Of a DNA stretch of 27,211 nucleotides, positions 19,358-26,195 are shown in pieces. The stretch's first letter is position 1, and every line of letters begins with the position of its first letter. The DNA comes from a virus. The translations under genes and the position numbers were made by a program. The DNA lies in the IMG/VR virus record IMGVR_UViG_3300044533_001376, positions 1 through 27,211 of that record; one strand, 5' to 3'. The notes under the pieces are model-generated. The model ran no database searches and was not told where the DNA came from. It was given only the letters and a program-made list of their open reading frames with translations.

Positions 19358-19855
19358 TTAGTTCAGGGTGCTGCTGTCCTCAAACATACTCGGCTTCTGT
19401 GAACGGATACTCGTGAACGCGCCGTTCGCCCCGACGACCAGATGGTCAAGGAACTGAACATCAAGCAGCGTTGCGGCCTTCGCCACATCAGCCGTGAGCC
19501 TGATGTCCTCATCGGAAGCGTCGCACTCACCAGAAGGGTGATTGTGAACGAGCGCGAAACCGACCGCCCCCATCATCAGCGCGGAGCGGAGCAGTTCACC
19601 AATCCGCACCGAAGTTCCGGTCGCAGTACCAGAGTAGATACGATGAATCCCAAGCAGGTTGTTGCGACCGCCAACGGCGACAACGAACAGAGCCTCAGAC
19701 ATCTCCGTATCCGCGAACTCGCGGAACAGCGCAACCAACTCGCGTGGCGAGGTGATGATGGCCGACTTGTTGCTCAACTTCTTGCGAACGACCGAATACT
19801 CATAGTCCGACCACATACCGGTTTCCGCGATGCTATTAGGCTTCCTCTTTGCCAT
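19358..19855 (-). CDS. radC: RadC-family JAB/MPN metalloprotein
   Basis: A 165-residue protein containing the RadC JAMM motif: E54 in EALFVVAVGG, then H104-N-H106-P-S-G, S114 and D117 (ECDASDED), and the typical ending VQFLDHLVVG. The E...HxH(x7)S(x2)D zinc-binding pattern is complete, as in JAB1/MPN+ metalloproteases. It lacks the N-terminal helix-hairpin-helix part of chromosomal RadC, as phage and plasmid versions do. The precise role of RadC proteins is unresolved; DNA repair or anti-restriction roles have been proposed. It is the last gene of the operon from 20432 and is followed by a strong terminator. Confidence 0.88.
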   Translation of the reverse strand: MAKRKPNSIAETGMWSDYEYSVVRKKLSNKSAIITSPRELVALFREFADTEMSEALFVVAVGGRNNLLGIHRIYSGTATGTSVRIGELLRSALMMGAVGFALVHNHPSGECDASDEDIRLTADVAKAATLLDVQFLDHLVVGANGAFTSIRSQKPSMFEDSSTLN

Positions 19856-19863
19856 AAACCCTC

Positions 19864-20217
19864 CTACTGAGCCTTGACGAGAATCTTAGTGTCCTCGTTC
19901 TCAGGCAACTCTACCACTAGTGCGTAGTAATCGCAATACTGCTTGATAAGGTCGAGTGCGCGCTGGCCTCCTGACCACCCCAGATGGCAATAGTCGGGAA
20001 GCTCATCGTTCTGGTCTGTAAGATTCTGGTCGTGATAAAAGAAATACATTGGGTCGCTAACATTATCCTCTTGCGCCATCAGGCTAATCTCCGCAGCTGA
20101 ACAAGTATTACAGCACCACCGGCCTACCTTCTCCGGCCCCATCACATAGGCCTCGGTATCGGTATGGAAGCGCAGCAAGATGTCGTCTAGTGAATCCCAG
20201 AACTCAATGTTGCTCAT
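19864..20217 (-). CDS. Hypothetical cysteine-containing protein
   Basis: A 117-residue acidic protein starting at ATG 20217, sharing one base with the previous stop (TAATG). It has RWCCNTCSAAE in the first third and cysteines further on (PDYCHLGW, KQYCDYY), a possible metal site. Aspartate- and tyrosine-rich segments (DPMYFFYHDQNLTDQND) suggest a compact beta/alpha domain. It lies between a cysteine-rich gene and the RadC-like gene in one operon. The family is not recognised. Confidence 0.7.
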   Translation of the reverse strand: MSNIEFWDSLDDILLRFHTDTEAYVMGPEKVGRWCCNTCSAAEISLMAQEDNVSDPMYFFYHDQNLTDQNDELPDYCHLGWSGGQRALDLIKQYCDYYALVVELPENEDTKILVKAQ

Positions 20218-20432
20218 TAGTACACCCCCGTTTCGCCGCAGCCGCAAATGCCATCCTCGCAAGTTGCGCCCTCGGCAAGCAGCATTGCGCAGCCATACTT
20301 CTCGGCACGCTTCTCCTCGCAGGTTTCGCAATAGCGCGATGCCACCCCTGACCAGTTGTTATCCGCCCAGTACGCCATCGGCTTATCGCAGAAGTCGCAC
20401 GATGCGGTAGCTACCAAATGCTCGTTGCTCAT
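20217..20432 (-). CDS. Small double zinc-finger protein
   Basis: A 71-residue protein with ten cysteines: CDFC and CETC some 20 residues apart, then single cysteines and a C-terminal CEDGICGCGETG. The first pair fits a rubredoxin-like or treble-clef zinc knuckle and the second half a further zinc site. ATG 20432 follows AAGGAGGACAAAG. It is the first gene of the RadC operon (20432-19358). It could be a nucleic-acid-binding adaptor; the family is unknown. Confidence 0.72.
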   Translation of the reverse strand: MSNEHLVATASCDFCDKPMAYWADNNWSGVASRYCETCEEKRAEKYGCAMLLAEGATCEDGICGCGETGVY

Positions 20433-20454
20433 CTTTGTCCTCCTTACTTCCTCA

Positions 20455-20502
20455 CCCAACTGGGCTACGCCTAACACTAATGGATAGGCGTAGCCAAGTC
20501 AA
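20455..20502 (-). promoter_or_regulatory. Promoter and 5' hairpin of the RadC operon
   Basis: -35 TTGACT (20497-20502), spacer 17, -10 TAGTGT (20474-20479). The hairpin CCC-AGTT-GGG (20455-20464, extendable by a G-U pair) starts 9 bases after the -10. Confidence 0.72.
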
Positions 20503-20505
20503 GTT

Positions 20506-21009
20506 TTACTTCTTGCCGAACGAGGCCTCAATGCGCTCCATCATCTCAACCTGCTCACGATGAAGCCCCGGCACGCTAACCTCGCGCTCCTCGCCATACT
20601 CACGAATCCCATTGCGCTGATACATCTTGCCCTCAACAAAAGTCCACTCCCAGAACGCGCCATCCTCGCCTGTCCACTCGTATTCGCCGTTCTCAATGAA
20701 CGGAGCGGCGGCGGCAAAGAACACTTCCTCCTGACCGGACTTATTGTCGTAGCAGGTAATCACGAGGTCGCCGTGGTGATCCATCGTCTCAAAACCCAAC
20801 TGCTCAAACACGGCCTTCGTGTCTGCGAGTTCACGAAGGTCGGCTGGCATCCACGAGAACCACGACGAGTGCTGCTTGCCGCCGCTGTACGACCCGCCGC
20901 GCTTTGCGCTGTCCGGTGCGTCGTTGAGTGCCATCAACGCTTCATAGGCCGCAGCAAGATTCTCCTTCTTGATGACCAGATGACCATTGCCACTTACATA
21001 GTATCCCAT
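20506..21009 (-). CDS. Hypothetical protein
   Basis: A 167-residue protein starting at ATG 21009 behind GGAAGGAGTAGGA. It begins MGYYVSGNGHLVIKKEN and contains a helix AAYEALMALND, a glycine/serine-rich loop (KRGGSYSGGKQHSS), and a beta-rich middle with FETMDHHGDLVITCYDNK. It ends with a charged helix (REQVEMMERIEASFGKK). Proteins beginning MGYYV or MGYDI are common in actinobacterial and other phages as hypothetical genes. No function is known. It stands alone between two hairpin-led units. Confidence 0.7.
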   Translation of the reverse strand: MGYYVSGNGHLVIKKENLAAAYEALMALNDAPDSAKRGGSYSGGKQHSSWFSWMPADLRELADTKAVFEQLGFETMDHHGDLVITCYDNKSGQEEVFFAAAAPFIENGEYEWTGEDGAFWEWTFVEGKMYQRNGIREYGEEREVSVPGLHREQVEMMERIEASFGKK

Positions 21010-21033
21010 TGTCCTACTCCTTCCTACATCATC

Positions 21034-21082
21034 ACGGCAAGTGCCGTAGAGCAATACTAAGCCAACGCGCTGTATCGGTCAA
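21034..21082 (-). promoter_or_regulatory. Promoter and 5' hairpin of 20506-21009
   Basis: -35 TTGACC (21077-21082), spacer 17, -10 TAGTAT (21054-21059). The hairpin ACGGC-ACTT-GCCGT (21034-21047) starts 6 bases after the -10. The promoter lies in the last codons of the upstream gene. Confidence 0.82.
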
Positions 21083-21326
21083 GTGCGCGAATCCAATGAT
21101 CGGCGTTGGTGTGCCGGTCAATCGTCGTGTACTTGATGCCAAGCTCGCCAAGAGAGCGGATGAGCAATGATGCGTCGGCATCCTCCTCCAAGAACAGGCG
21201 GTCGCCCTTCTGATACGAGTATGAGGTGATAAGCCCCTGAATCCCAAGCATCTCTACAAGCTCACGCTTCACTTCGAGCCAGCCGTGTGCCGGATCGTGG
21301 TGATAAGTGATAACCAAGTCCTCCAT
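21057..21326 (-). CDS. Hypothetical protein
   Basis: An 89-residue protein. ATG 21326 is chosen because GTAGGAGG lies 6 bases upstream. It opens with a beta strand and HHDPAHGW (MEDLVITYHHDPAHGWLEVK), then a helix (RELVEMLG), a tyrosine-rich strand (ITSYSYQKGDRLFLEED), and helical segments ending DRYSALA. This is a plausible small alpha/beta domain. No family is recognised. Its end contains the promoter of the next gene. Confidence 0.66.
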   Translation of the reverse strand: MEDLVITYHHDPAHGWLEVKRELVEMLGIQGLITSYSYQKGDRLFLEEDADASLLIRSLGELGIKYTTIDRHTNADHWIRALDRYSALA

Positions 21327-21338
21327 AGAACCTCCTAC

Positions 21339-21385
21339 CGGCTCGTAAGCCGCCATACATACAAGGTCAGAAGCCCGACCAACAA
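21339..21385 (-). promoter_or_regulatory. Leader hairpin (UACG loop) and weak promoter of 21057-21326
   Basis: CGGCT-TACG-AGCCG (21339-21352) is a perfect stem with a UACG (UNCG-type) tetraloop directly before the ribosome site. The promoter is weak: TTGTTG (21380-21385), spacer 18, TATGTA (21356-21361). Confidence 0.55.
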
Positions 21386-21399
21386 CCAGAATAGCACAA

Positions 21400-21843
21400 T
21401 CACAATACTTCGCAACCCTTCAAATCAGAGCAGATGTGAAGGTATTCCTGCCAATGGCGAACTTCCTCAATCCACCCCTGAACCTCACCATCCTTGTCGA
21501 TAAGGAACGAGGCGTGCGGGTCGCTAGACAAGGCCTCAATCACCGCAGCGCGAATCTCAAGGTCATCCTTCTTGGCAAGAATCTCCCAAGCATCAAAGCA
21601 CTCCCAATCACGGATGACCGTACCAGAGTTATCCCACAAGGCCTCATTGAGAAAGCCTACGCCAAGAAGCTCGTTGATCTTGCGAAGGATGCCCATACCG
21701 CCAATGTTCATCCGGTAATAGGCCGTGTTGCGCCAATAGTCAGGAGCTTCATCGCTGTCGCCAAAAATCCACGGCGTTGCCTTCTTAGCAAAGGCTAGCG
21801 ACTTCTCCCTGTCCTCTCGCATTGAGTAAATGTCGTATCCCAT
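21400..21843 (-). CDS. Hypothetical protein, MGYDIYS-type
   Basis: A 147-residue protein beginning MGYDIYSMREDREKSL, a start seen in many small phage proteins of unknown role. It contains a glycine-rich segment (RMNIGGMGILRKINELLGVG), an aspartate/tryptophan-rich middle (IRDWECFDAWEILAKKDD) and a helical C-terminus with two late cysteines. ATG 21843 follows GTAGGAGG. It has its own promoter and hairpin. No function is recognised. Confidence 0.72.
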   Translation of the reverse strand: MGYDIYSMREDREKSLAFAKKATPWIFGDSDEAPDYWRNTAYYRMNIGGMGILRKINELLGVGFLNEALWDNSGTVIRDWECFDAWEILAKKDDLEIRAAVIEALSSDPHASFLIDKDGEVQGWIEEVRHWQEYLHICSDLKGCEVL

Positions 21844-21864
21844 AATGCCTCCTACTACTTCCTA

Positions 21865-21915
21865 CCGAAAAAGTTCGGCAGGGCAAGCATAATGCCGCCC
21901 CGCCGGACTTGTCAA
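21865..21915 (-). promoter_or_regulatory. Promoter and 5' hairpin of 21400-21843
   Basis: -35 TTGACA (21910-21915), spacer 18, -10 TATGCT (21886-21891). The hairpin CCGAA-CTTT-TTCGG (21865-21878) starts 7 bases after the -10. Confidence 0.8.
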
Positions 21916-21926
21916 TACCCCATCTC

Positions 21927-21944
21927 GGTTAAGATTCCTTAACC
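21927..21944 (-). other. Inverted repeat GGTTAAG-GAAT-CTTAACC
   Basis: A perfect 7-bp palindrome overlapping the stop codon of gene 21939-22229. Its core AAGGAATCTTAAC is one of three identical 13-mers (also 19196-19208 and 27175-27187). No T-run follows, so it is more likely an operator or processing site than a terminator. Confidence 0.5.
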
Positions 21945-22229
21945 CTTTCGTGCCTTCCGTGGATGTCGACGATCATACTCCTCGGCAATAGCCTGAAGCT
22001 TCTCGACTGACCACGCCGGTAGCGGCTTGGCCGGCACAAACTCTCTACGCGCTTCCTGCTCAGCCCAATCAGCCCACCCGGTAAGTCGATACCACGAGTA
22101 CCACTTGTTCTGCCAAATGTACCGCGATACTGAGTTCCGGTAGGCGTTGTGCCGATACAAACCCTTCCTGAAAGCTGAGTACTGAAGAAACTCTTCTTCG
22201 GTGAACAGGCGATCAGTGGGTTCTGTCAT
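21939..22229 (-). CDS. Hypothetical basic protein
   Basis: A 96-residue protein starting at ATG 22229, directly adjoining the stop of 22230-22685. It is rich in aromatic and basic residues (RHNAYRNSVSRYIWQNKWYSWYRLTGWADW) and ends in a lysine/arginine tail (YDRRHPRKARKG), which suggests nucleic-acid binding or a DNA-associated function. There is no known domain. It shares the operon with a two-domain helix-turn-helix protein and may act with it. Confidence 0.68.
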   Translation of the reverse strand: MTEPTDRLFTEEEFLQYSAFRKGLYRHNAYRNSVSRYIWQNKWYSWYRLTGWADWAEQEARREFVPAKPLPAWSVEKLQAIAEEYDRRHPRKARKG

Positions 22230-22685
22230 TTACTTGCTCCTTCGACCGGCGATAGCTCCGTTGCGACGAAGCACGGTGTTGATGTACTGCGCGCTCGTCT
22301 CATAGGTCTCACCGATAAGGCGGAGCTTCTCACCGGCCTGATAGCGGCTAACAATGTCAGCAACTACGGCCGTGGTGAAACGAACCTTCTTGTTCGGCGT
22401 GACGCCCTGATTGTAGAGCGCGTTTGTCACGGTACTAATAGAGCACCCGAAAAATGAAGCTGCCGCCTGAACGGTCGCCTGATTCTCCTGAATGTGCTGC
22501 GCGATCTTAGCGTAATCAAACTTCCGGAGCTTCATCCCGCCGCTCATTCGCGGACGCTTTGGAAGGCCACTGGCCTTGATGATCTGCTGAACCCGCTGTC
22601 GGGTCACGCCGTACTTGTCGGCGACATCCTGAAGTGTCATACCACCGAAGTAGTCCTGATACATACTATCGTTCCTGTTTTCCAT
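22230..22685 (-). CDS. Two-domain helix-turn-helix protein
   Basis: A 151-residue protein with two or three helix-turn-helix units. An N-terminal one is MTLQDVADKYGVTRQRVQQI, a sigma70-region-4/MerR-like pattern. A second runs AAASFFGCSISTVTNALYNQ, and a third-like segment is LRLIGETYETSAQYINTVLR. Basic linkers (KRPRMSGGMKLRKFDYAK, KKVRF) lie between them. It resembles phage transcription regulators or small sigma-like factors that recruit RNA polymerase. It has its own promoter with a CCGAG/CTCGG leader hairpin. It is a candidate regulator of the hairpin-led leftward units. Confidence 0.72.
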   Translation of the reverse strand: MENRNDSMYQDYFGGMTLQDVADKYGVTRQRVQQIIKASGLPKRPRMSGGMKLRKFDYAKIAQHIQENQATVQAAASFFGCSISTVTNALYNQGVTPNKKVRFTTAVVADIVSRYQAGEKLRLIGETYETSAQYINTVLRRNGAIAGRRSK

Positions 22686-22705
22686 AGATTCTCCCTGTTC
22701 CGGTA

Positions 22706-22759
22706 CCGAGAGACGCTCGGCTCGTATGTCGATTGTATCGCACCTGTAGTGCTAAACAA
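22706..22759 (-). promoter_or_regulatory. Promoter and 5' hairpin of 22230-22685
   Basis: -35 TTGTTT (22754-22759), spacer 16, -10 TACAAT (22732-22737). The hairpin CCGAG-CGTCT-CTCGG (22706-22720) has a five-base loop and starts 11 bases after the -10. Confidence 0.65.
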
Positions 22760-22813
22760 CCGGTAGATTGTCGTCCTGTGGCGTTTGGCCTGTGCGTACG
22801 CCACTCTGAACGC

Positions 22814-23068
22814 ATGGATTACTTTGTAGTGTATCGCCCCGGCAACCCCGAGACTTGGCACATCACCTCGACTGCCGGGTTCTACGACATTGCCACGAAT
22901 CCTATCGAAGCTCTCCTGATGATTGGGGCAGATGTCAACCACACCGACCCTGACGCCTCAGGCGCAGAGTTCAGCGTGCGATGGATTAACACCCCGTTTG
23001 GATTTCGCTCTCCTGAGCCGGGGGATGTTCCGGAAATGGATGGGCAGGAAGCGGAGCCGGTTCAGTAG
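22814..23068 (+). CDS. Hypothetical protein on the opposite strand
   Basis: An 84-codon rightward frame in a region otherwise read leftward, divergent from the regulator at 22685. The product MDYFVVYRPGNPETWHITST...IEALLMIGADVNHTD looks like a real protein with an acidic end (MDGQEAEPVQ). No Shine-Dalgarno precedes ATG 22814; TACGCC at 22797-22802 could drive a near-leaderless transcript. Its last 80 bases overlap a small leftward membrane-protein frame. Translation is uncertain. Confidence 0.5.
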   Translation: MDYFVVYRPGNPETWHITSTAGFYDIATNPIEALLMIGADVNHTDPDASGAEFSVRWINTPFGFRSPEPGDVPEMDGQEAEPVQ

Positions 23069-23153
23069 CTTTATACCCAGAAAGCATAGTAAAGAAGCGA
23101 AGCACATAGCTGATAGAGCCAATCGCTACCAAGATGTCAAACATCAAGTCCAT
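22986..23153 (-). CDS. Small membrane protein with proline-rich tail
   Basis: A 55-codon frame starting at ATG 23153, 10 bases inside the preceding gene's end. It begins MDLMFDILVAIGSISYVLRF, one hydrophobic segment of about 18-20 residues, then a proline-rich polar tail. This is the pattern of a small bitopic inner-membrane protein. It has only weak ribosome-site support (GAGCG) but tight coupling to the upstream gene. It overlaps the end of the rightward frame 22814-23068, so both may be real or one may be spurious. Confidence 0.45.
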   Translation of the reverse strand: MDLMFDILVAIGSISYVLRFFTMLSGYKATEPAPLPAHPFPEHPPAQESEIQTGC

Positions 23154-23497
23154 GAGATTCGCTCGCGCTCTGCGCTCTCGCGGAGGTATTCCATGTATTC
23201 CTTCGCCGGCTCATCGTGGCTAAAGATGCTGACATTGCTGCCGCGCATTCCGTCAATCCACCCAAGAACGACCTGTCCGTGCCGCTCGTGGCTAATGAAC
23301 GGCGTGCCGTTGAGCATAATGGTCAGCTCCTCCTGAGCGAACCCTTCCGAAGCTCCGGCAAGAGCCTCATACAAGGCCGTCCTGCCAAAGACGCCTTCCA
23401 CCTGCGGATAGATGTCGGAGTAGACAAAGTCCTCTCCCGACTCCACGATTTCGTCAATCGTATTGCCGTCAATGTACGCGCTGTAAACCGCCTTCAT
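23144..23497 (-). CDS. Hypothetical protein
   Basis: A 117-residue acidic protein. ATG 23497 has GGAGG 6 bases upstream and lies just after the previous stop. It is predicted mixed alpha/beta (VYSAYIDGNTIDEIVESG, RTALYEALAGASEGFAQEEL, IMLNGTPFISHERHGQVVLGW) with a charged C-terminal helix. There is no cysteine site and no recognised family. It follows the Api92-like gene in one operon. Its function is unknown. Confidence 0.7.
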   Translation of the reverse strand: MKAVYSAYIDGNTIDEIVESGEDFVYSDIYPQVEGVFGRTALYEALAGASEGFAQEELTIMLNGTPFISHERHGQVVLGWIDGMRGSNVSIFSHDEPAKEYMEYLRESAERERISWT

Positions 23498-23499
23498 AC

Positions 23500-24300
23500 T
23501 CAACCTCCTACTACGCCGCCGAAGTGCTCATCACAGAACGACTCAAAGGCGGTCATTGGAACCTTATCATAGTTGCGTTCGTACCCGCGAGAGCCATCTC
23601 CTTCATCGAAGTAGGCGTCGTCTGGGAGATTATCGTTATCAGAGCTGTATTCGTCTCGTGAGACGAACGACCCGCGCTCATACACAACCTCACCCGCAAA
23701 GCCCATACCCGCCTCGCAATAGCGATGCGTAATGGTAAGCGTTGGAAACTGCTCGGCAAGAGCCTCAATGACCGGCTCGGCTGGCGACCACGCCGTATCA
23801 AAGTTGTACGATGTGCGACCCTGCTCGGTAATCTCCTCGGTCGTGCGGTCGTGCCACACCTCTCCGCAGTTCCACTTGGTTCCCCAGTTGGCAACATTCC
23901 AGTTGTACCACCAGTCTGGCTGCGATGAAATCTGTCCGACCTTATGGGTAGGACATACTTCCGAGCCGCCGAATCCGGCAGCTACAAAGTCCTTGATGGT
24001 TCCGTTGTTCAGCACTTCCTTGACGACAGGGAAGCCATCTACTACCCAGAGGCCTTCAGCCTTCTCGTAGCCTTCCTCGTTGTACAAGCCGACCTGCGCC
24101 TTCGTCTCGACCCAGACCTTCTTACAGCCACAGAGGAAATCGTTCTGGGTCTCTGCCGCAGAATAGATAGGGCTATCCGGTGTCGGCACAATCTTGGCAA
24201 AGTCAAACGCATCCTTATCGCCCTTCACCAACTCAATGAGCCGCGCGACATCTGCCTCGTCGCCCTTTACATCAACCTGATTTACGCACCAGTTTGGCAT
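23500..24300 (-). CDS. Api92-like protein with ferredoxin-like domain (DUF1281/YubB type)
   Basis: A 266-residue protein, the longest of the leftward arm. It begins MPNWCVNQVDVKGD, the hallmark start of the Api92/YubB family, and has the family's middle signature: DWWYNWNVANWGTKWN, then YNFDTAWSPAEPVIEAL. The region between carries extra cysteines (FLCGCKK, VCPTHK), probably a family-specific insertion. The C-terminus is acidic (DNLPDDAYFDEGDG). The family is widespread in phages and plasmids; its function is unknown. It is the first gene of an operon, behind GTAGGAGG and a 5' hairpin. Confidence 0.85.
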   Translation of the reverse strand: MPNWCVNQVDVKGDEADVARLIELVKGDKDAFDFAKIVPTPDSPIYSAAETQNDFLCGCKKVWVETKAQVGLYNEEGYEKAEGLWVVDGFPVVKEVLNNGTIKDFVAAGFGGSEVCPTHKVGQISSQPDWWYNWNVANWGTKWNCGEVWHDRTTEEITEQGRTSYNFDTAWSPAEPVIEALAEQFPTLTITHRYCEAGMGFAGEVVYERGSFVSRDEYSSDNDNLPDDAYFDEGDGSRGYERNYDKVPMTAFESFCDEHFGGVVGG

Positions 24301-24321
24301 ACTGCCTCCTACAACATCCTT

Positions 24322-24370
24322 ACTCCAAGTGGAGTGGTACTACCTTACAACCTAATGGCTTGCTCGTCAA
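24322..24370 (-). promoter_or_regulatory. Promoter and 5' hairpin of the 24300-22986 operon
   Basis: -35 TTGACG (24365-24370), spacer 17, -10 TAAGGT (24342-24347). The hairpin ACTCC-ACTT-GGAGT (24322-24335) starts 6 bases after the -10. The -35 overlaps the end of the upstream gene. Confidence 0.82.
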
Positions 24371-24651
24371 GCGTGCCGGTGCGCCTCTACGAAATCGCAG
24401 CTTGGCAAGAAGCACCACCCCGCATCACGAGCGGCCTTGTCCGACATAAATGGCGGATGAAACTCACACTCGCACGGCGCGCAGTCCAAGCAATAGACCT
24501 CATAGCCCTCAGGGATACCGGCCTCGTACTGGTCGAAGTCGAGCACATCGAAGCGCGTGTTCGGCTCGCCATTCCAAGTACCGATAACCTTCTCGTCGGC
24601 ATAAAAGACCATCGCCTTACAGCTCCGGCAACTATCCATCTGGCCGCTCAT
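24367..24651 (-). CDS. Zinc-finger-like small protein
   Basis: A 94-residue protein with CRSC near the start and CLDCAPCEC in the middle, followed by an H...H pair and CFLPSCDFVEAHRHA at the end. Two zinc sites are plausible. ATG 24651 shares an ATGA overlap with the preceding gene, so they are coupled. There is no recognised family. It could bind nucleic acid or a host protein. Confidence 0.7.
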   Translation of the reverse strand: MSGQMDSCRSCKAMVFYADEKVIGTWNGEPNTRFDVLDFDQYEAGIPEGYEVYCLDCAPCECEFHPPFMSDKAARDAGWCFLPSCDFVEAHRHA

Positions 24652-25214
24652 ACTGGCTCCCCCTGATAGTCCACGATGCCCTTCTTGTAGCGAATCATTG
24701 CGTCGGCCTCGGCTTCTGCTTGGTCGTAGCCAATGATGCCGCCCAACGACTCCACGACTTCCCAAGTGTTCTCGTGCGAGTGAACGCCGCAATCAACCGA
24801 CTTCTCCAAGATGACGCAATAGACCTCGCCACGAAGCACGGAGTCTACGACGCTAATCTCGGATTCGGCCTTCGCCGCAAGCTCCTCCTCGGTATACGAA
24901 TCACCGAGCCAGAACTTTGCCTGTTCCTTCTCAATGACATAGAAGCCAATCTGCGCGGAATCCCACTTGTCGGTGAACGGCGCAAGGCTGATGCTCATGC
25001 CGGAGTGCGAGTAGCCATAAAGCTTATGGACATACACCGCGTCTGCCGGTGGCGTGAAGGTCGCCGTATTCTCGTCATCGACCGGAAGCTTGACATCCCA
25101 CGGGAAGCCGTAGTTTGCGGCCTTCTCTCCGGTATAGAACTGACCTGCGCGGTCGCCAAGGACATCGTAGCCGTCGGCTGTGTCCTGCTCGATTCGTGTC
25201 CTATGCTTATCCAT
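24648..25214 (-). CDS. Hypothetical protein
   Basis: A 188-residue acidic protein starting at ATG 25214 with GTAGGAGG upstream. It has a beta-rich first half (WDVKLPVDDENTATFTPP, VYVHKLYGYSHSGMSISL, IGFYVIEKEQAKFWLGD) and a second half with a helix (TEEELAAKAESEISVVD), a VYCVILEK strand and a cysteine/histidine stretch (CGVHSHENTW). It resembles conserved phage hypothetical proteins without known function. It is the first of a two-gene operon with the zinc-finger-like gene. Confidence 0.72.
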   Translation of the reverse strand: MDKHRTRIEQDTADGYDVLGDRAGQFYTGEKAANYGFPWDVKLPVDDENTATFTPPADAVYVHKLYGYSHSGMSISLAPFTDKWDSAQIGFYVIEKEQAKFWLGDSYTEEELAAKAESEISVVDSVLRGEVYCVILEKSVDCGVHSHENTWEVVESLGGIIGYDQAEAEADAMIRYKKGIVDYQGEPV

Positions 25215-25232
25215 ACTGCCTCCTACAACAAT

Positions 25233-25282
25233 ACGGCAACTGCCGTGCTAACGATACTAGGGTATCGGTATTATCCTGTCAA
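25233..25282 (-). promoter_or_regulatory. Promoter and 5' hairpin of the 25214-24367 operon
   Basis: -35 TTGACA (25277-25282), spacer 17, -10 TAGTAT (25254-25259), a near-consensus promoter. The hairpin ACGGC-AGTT-GCCGT (25233-25246) starts 7 bases after the -10. Confidence 0.85.
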
Positions 25283-25552
25283 CTACCTATCGGCAACCTG
25301 AAAGATAAGACGACCGCCGCCGTTCATCTCGTCGTCTGCCGAGACAATCACCTCGAACTTGTCGCCGTGAATGTCCTCAATAATAAGAACCGGGAATGGG
25401 GGGAAATAATCGTCGCCTTCCTCAACCCGGCCACCAATAATCCGCGCGCCGCGCAGCGGCTCAAGCATCTCACTGATGATGTAATGAACTTCCCGATCCT
25501 CTGGCAGAAGCTTCTCGCGCTCCTTTACTAGCGCGTCATGATTGACTTCCAT
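25283..25552 (-). CDS. Hypothetical protein
   Basis: An 89-residue acidic protein starting at ATG 25552 behind GTAGGAGGA, 9 bases after the previous stop. It has an N-terminal helix (HDALVKEREKLLPEDREV), then a beta-rich part (RGARIIGGRVEEGDDYFPPF, VLIIEDIHGDKFEVIVS) and a short hydrophobic end. No family is recognised. It is the second gene of the operon from 25750. Its end adjoins the next promoter. Confidence 0.66.
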   Translation of the reverse strand: MEVNHDALVKEREKLLPEDREVHYIISEMLEPLRGARIIGGRVEEGDDYFPPFPVLIIEDIHGDKFEVIVSADDEMNGGGRLIFQVADR

Positions 25553-25561
25553 AACTTCCTC

Positions 25562-25750
25562 CTACTGCTGTGCTACCGGCACAACGATCTCGTCCTCGGG
25601 TGAGAACTGATCGACCGGAGCGAGTTCTGCGGTATACACCACCTCAACGCCATACGGCGTATCAAGCAGGGTATTCCAATCCCAGTTTGCCGGATGGTCT
25701 CCGCGCTCGTCTACCTCGATAGACAAGCTCACCAAGTATGTTCGCGCCAT
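25562..25750 (-). CDS. Small hypothetical protein
   Basis: A 62-residue acidic protein starting at ATG 25750 behind GTAGGAGG. It begins with a strand (ARTYLVSLSIEVDERG), then a tryptophan-rich turn (HPANWDWNTLLDTP) and further strands (VEVVYTAELAPVD), probably a small beta domain. No family is recognised. It is the first gene of a short operon with its own promoter and hairpin. Confidence 0.62.
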   Translation of the reverse strand: MARTYLVSLSIEVDERGDHPANWDWNTLLDTPYGVEVVYTAELAPVDQFSPEDEIVVPVAQQ

Positions 25751-25771
25751 AACTTCCTCCTACTACTTCCT

Positions 25772-25820
25772 ATCCCAAGCGGGATTTACTTAGTATCTGG
25801 GTTGTCTACCACCTTGTCAA
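25772..25820 (-). promoter_or_regulatory. Promoter and 5' hairpin of the 25750-25283 operon
   Basis: -35 TTGACA (25815-25820), spacer 17, -10 GATACT (25792-25797). The hairpin ATCCC-GCTT-GGGAT (25772-25785) starts 6 bases after the -10. It lies across the end of the upstream gene. Confidence 0.8.
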
Positions 25821-25983
25821 GTACGAACGCAAACCGGAATGGTGTCTTGCTCCTGGGCTTGTGGGCAGCTCGACAATCCTCGCAGACCCATGCTCCGTTC
25901 GGATCGGGAACAAGGCCGTGCCTAACATTGTTCGGACAGCGGGGTGCCGGAGCACCCTCCCATTCGCTAGTTCGACGCGCCAC
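25786..25983 (-). CDS. Small basic CxxC protein
   Basis: A 65-residue protein. GTG 25983 is favoured because GAGGGGAG lies just upstream, whereas the longer frame needs a TTG at 26010. It is basic (MARRTSEWEG, AAHKPRSKTPFRFAF), with RCPNN and CEDC spaced as a possible zinc knuckle. It overlaps the end of the preceding gene by 17 bases. It is the last gene of the operon running from 27090. Its function is unknown. Confidence 0.58.
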   Translation of the reverse strand: MARRTSEWEGAPAPRCPNNVRHGLVPDPNGAWVCEDCRAAHKPRSKTPFRFAFVLDKVVDNPDTK

Positions 25984-26194
25984 GATCTCCCCTCTCAATC
26001 TCCTTGACAATCTTATGGATCATGCTGTCGCCGGCTTCTCGAACCTCCGCAGCAATTTCCCGATACGAACTGTCAATGAAATGTTCGGCCTCATCTGGCG
26101 TCCAGTCTGGGTAGAGCCGGAGAATGTCCTCCACTCCCCATGACACCGTAATAGAGATGATCTGAAATTCCTGATCGACCTCATCGTCGCTCAT
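25967..26194 (-). CDS. Hypothetical acidic protein
   Basis: A 75-residue acidic protein starting at ATG 26194, one base after the previous stop, with GTGAGTGAG before it. It begins MSDDEVDQEF and is mostly helical (SWGVEDILRLYPDWTPDEAE, IDSSYREIAAEVREAG, IHKIVKEIERG). No family is recognised. It belongs to the tightly coupled right-hand operon. Confidence 0.64.
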   Translation of the reverse strand: MSDDEVDQEFQIISITVSWGVEDILRLYPDWTPDEAEHFIDSSYREIAAEVREAGDSMIHKIVKEIERGDRGASN

Positions 26195-26195
26195 C

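Noticed and set aside
22637-22942. 101-codon minus-strand frame across the 22.7 kb divergent region
   Set aside because: It overlaps the well-supported regulator gene and its promoter in another frame and has no ribosome site.
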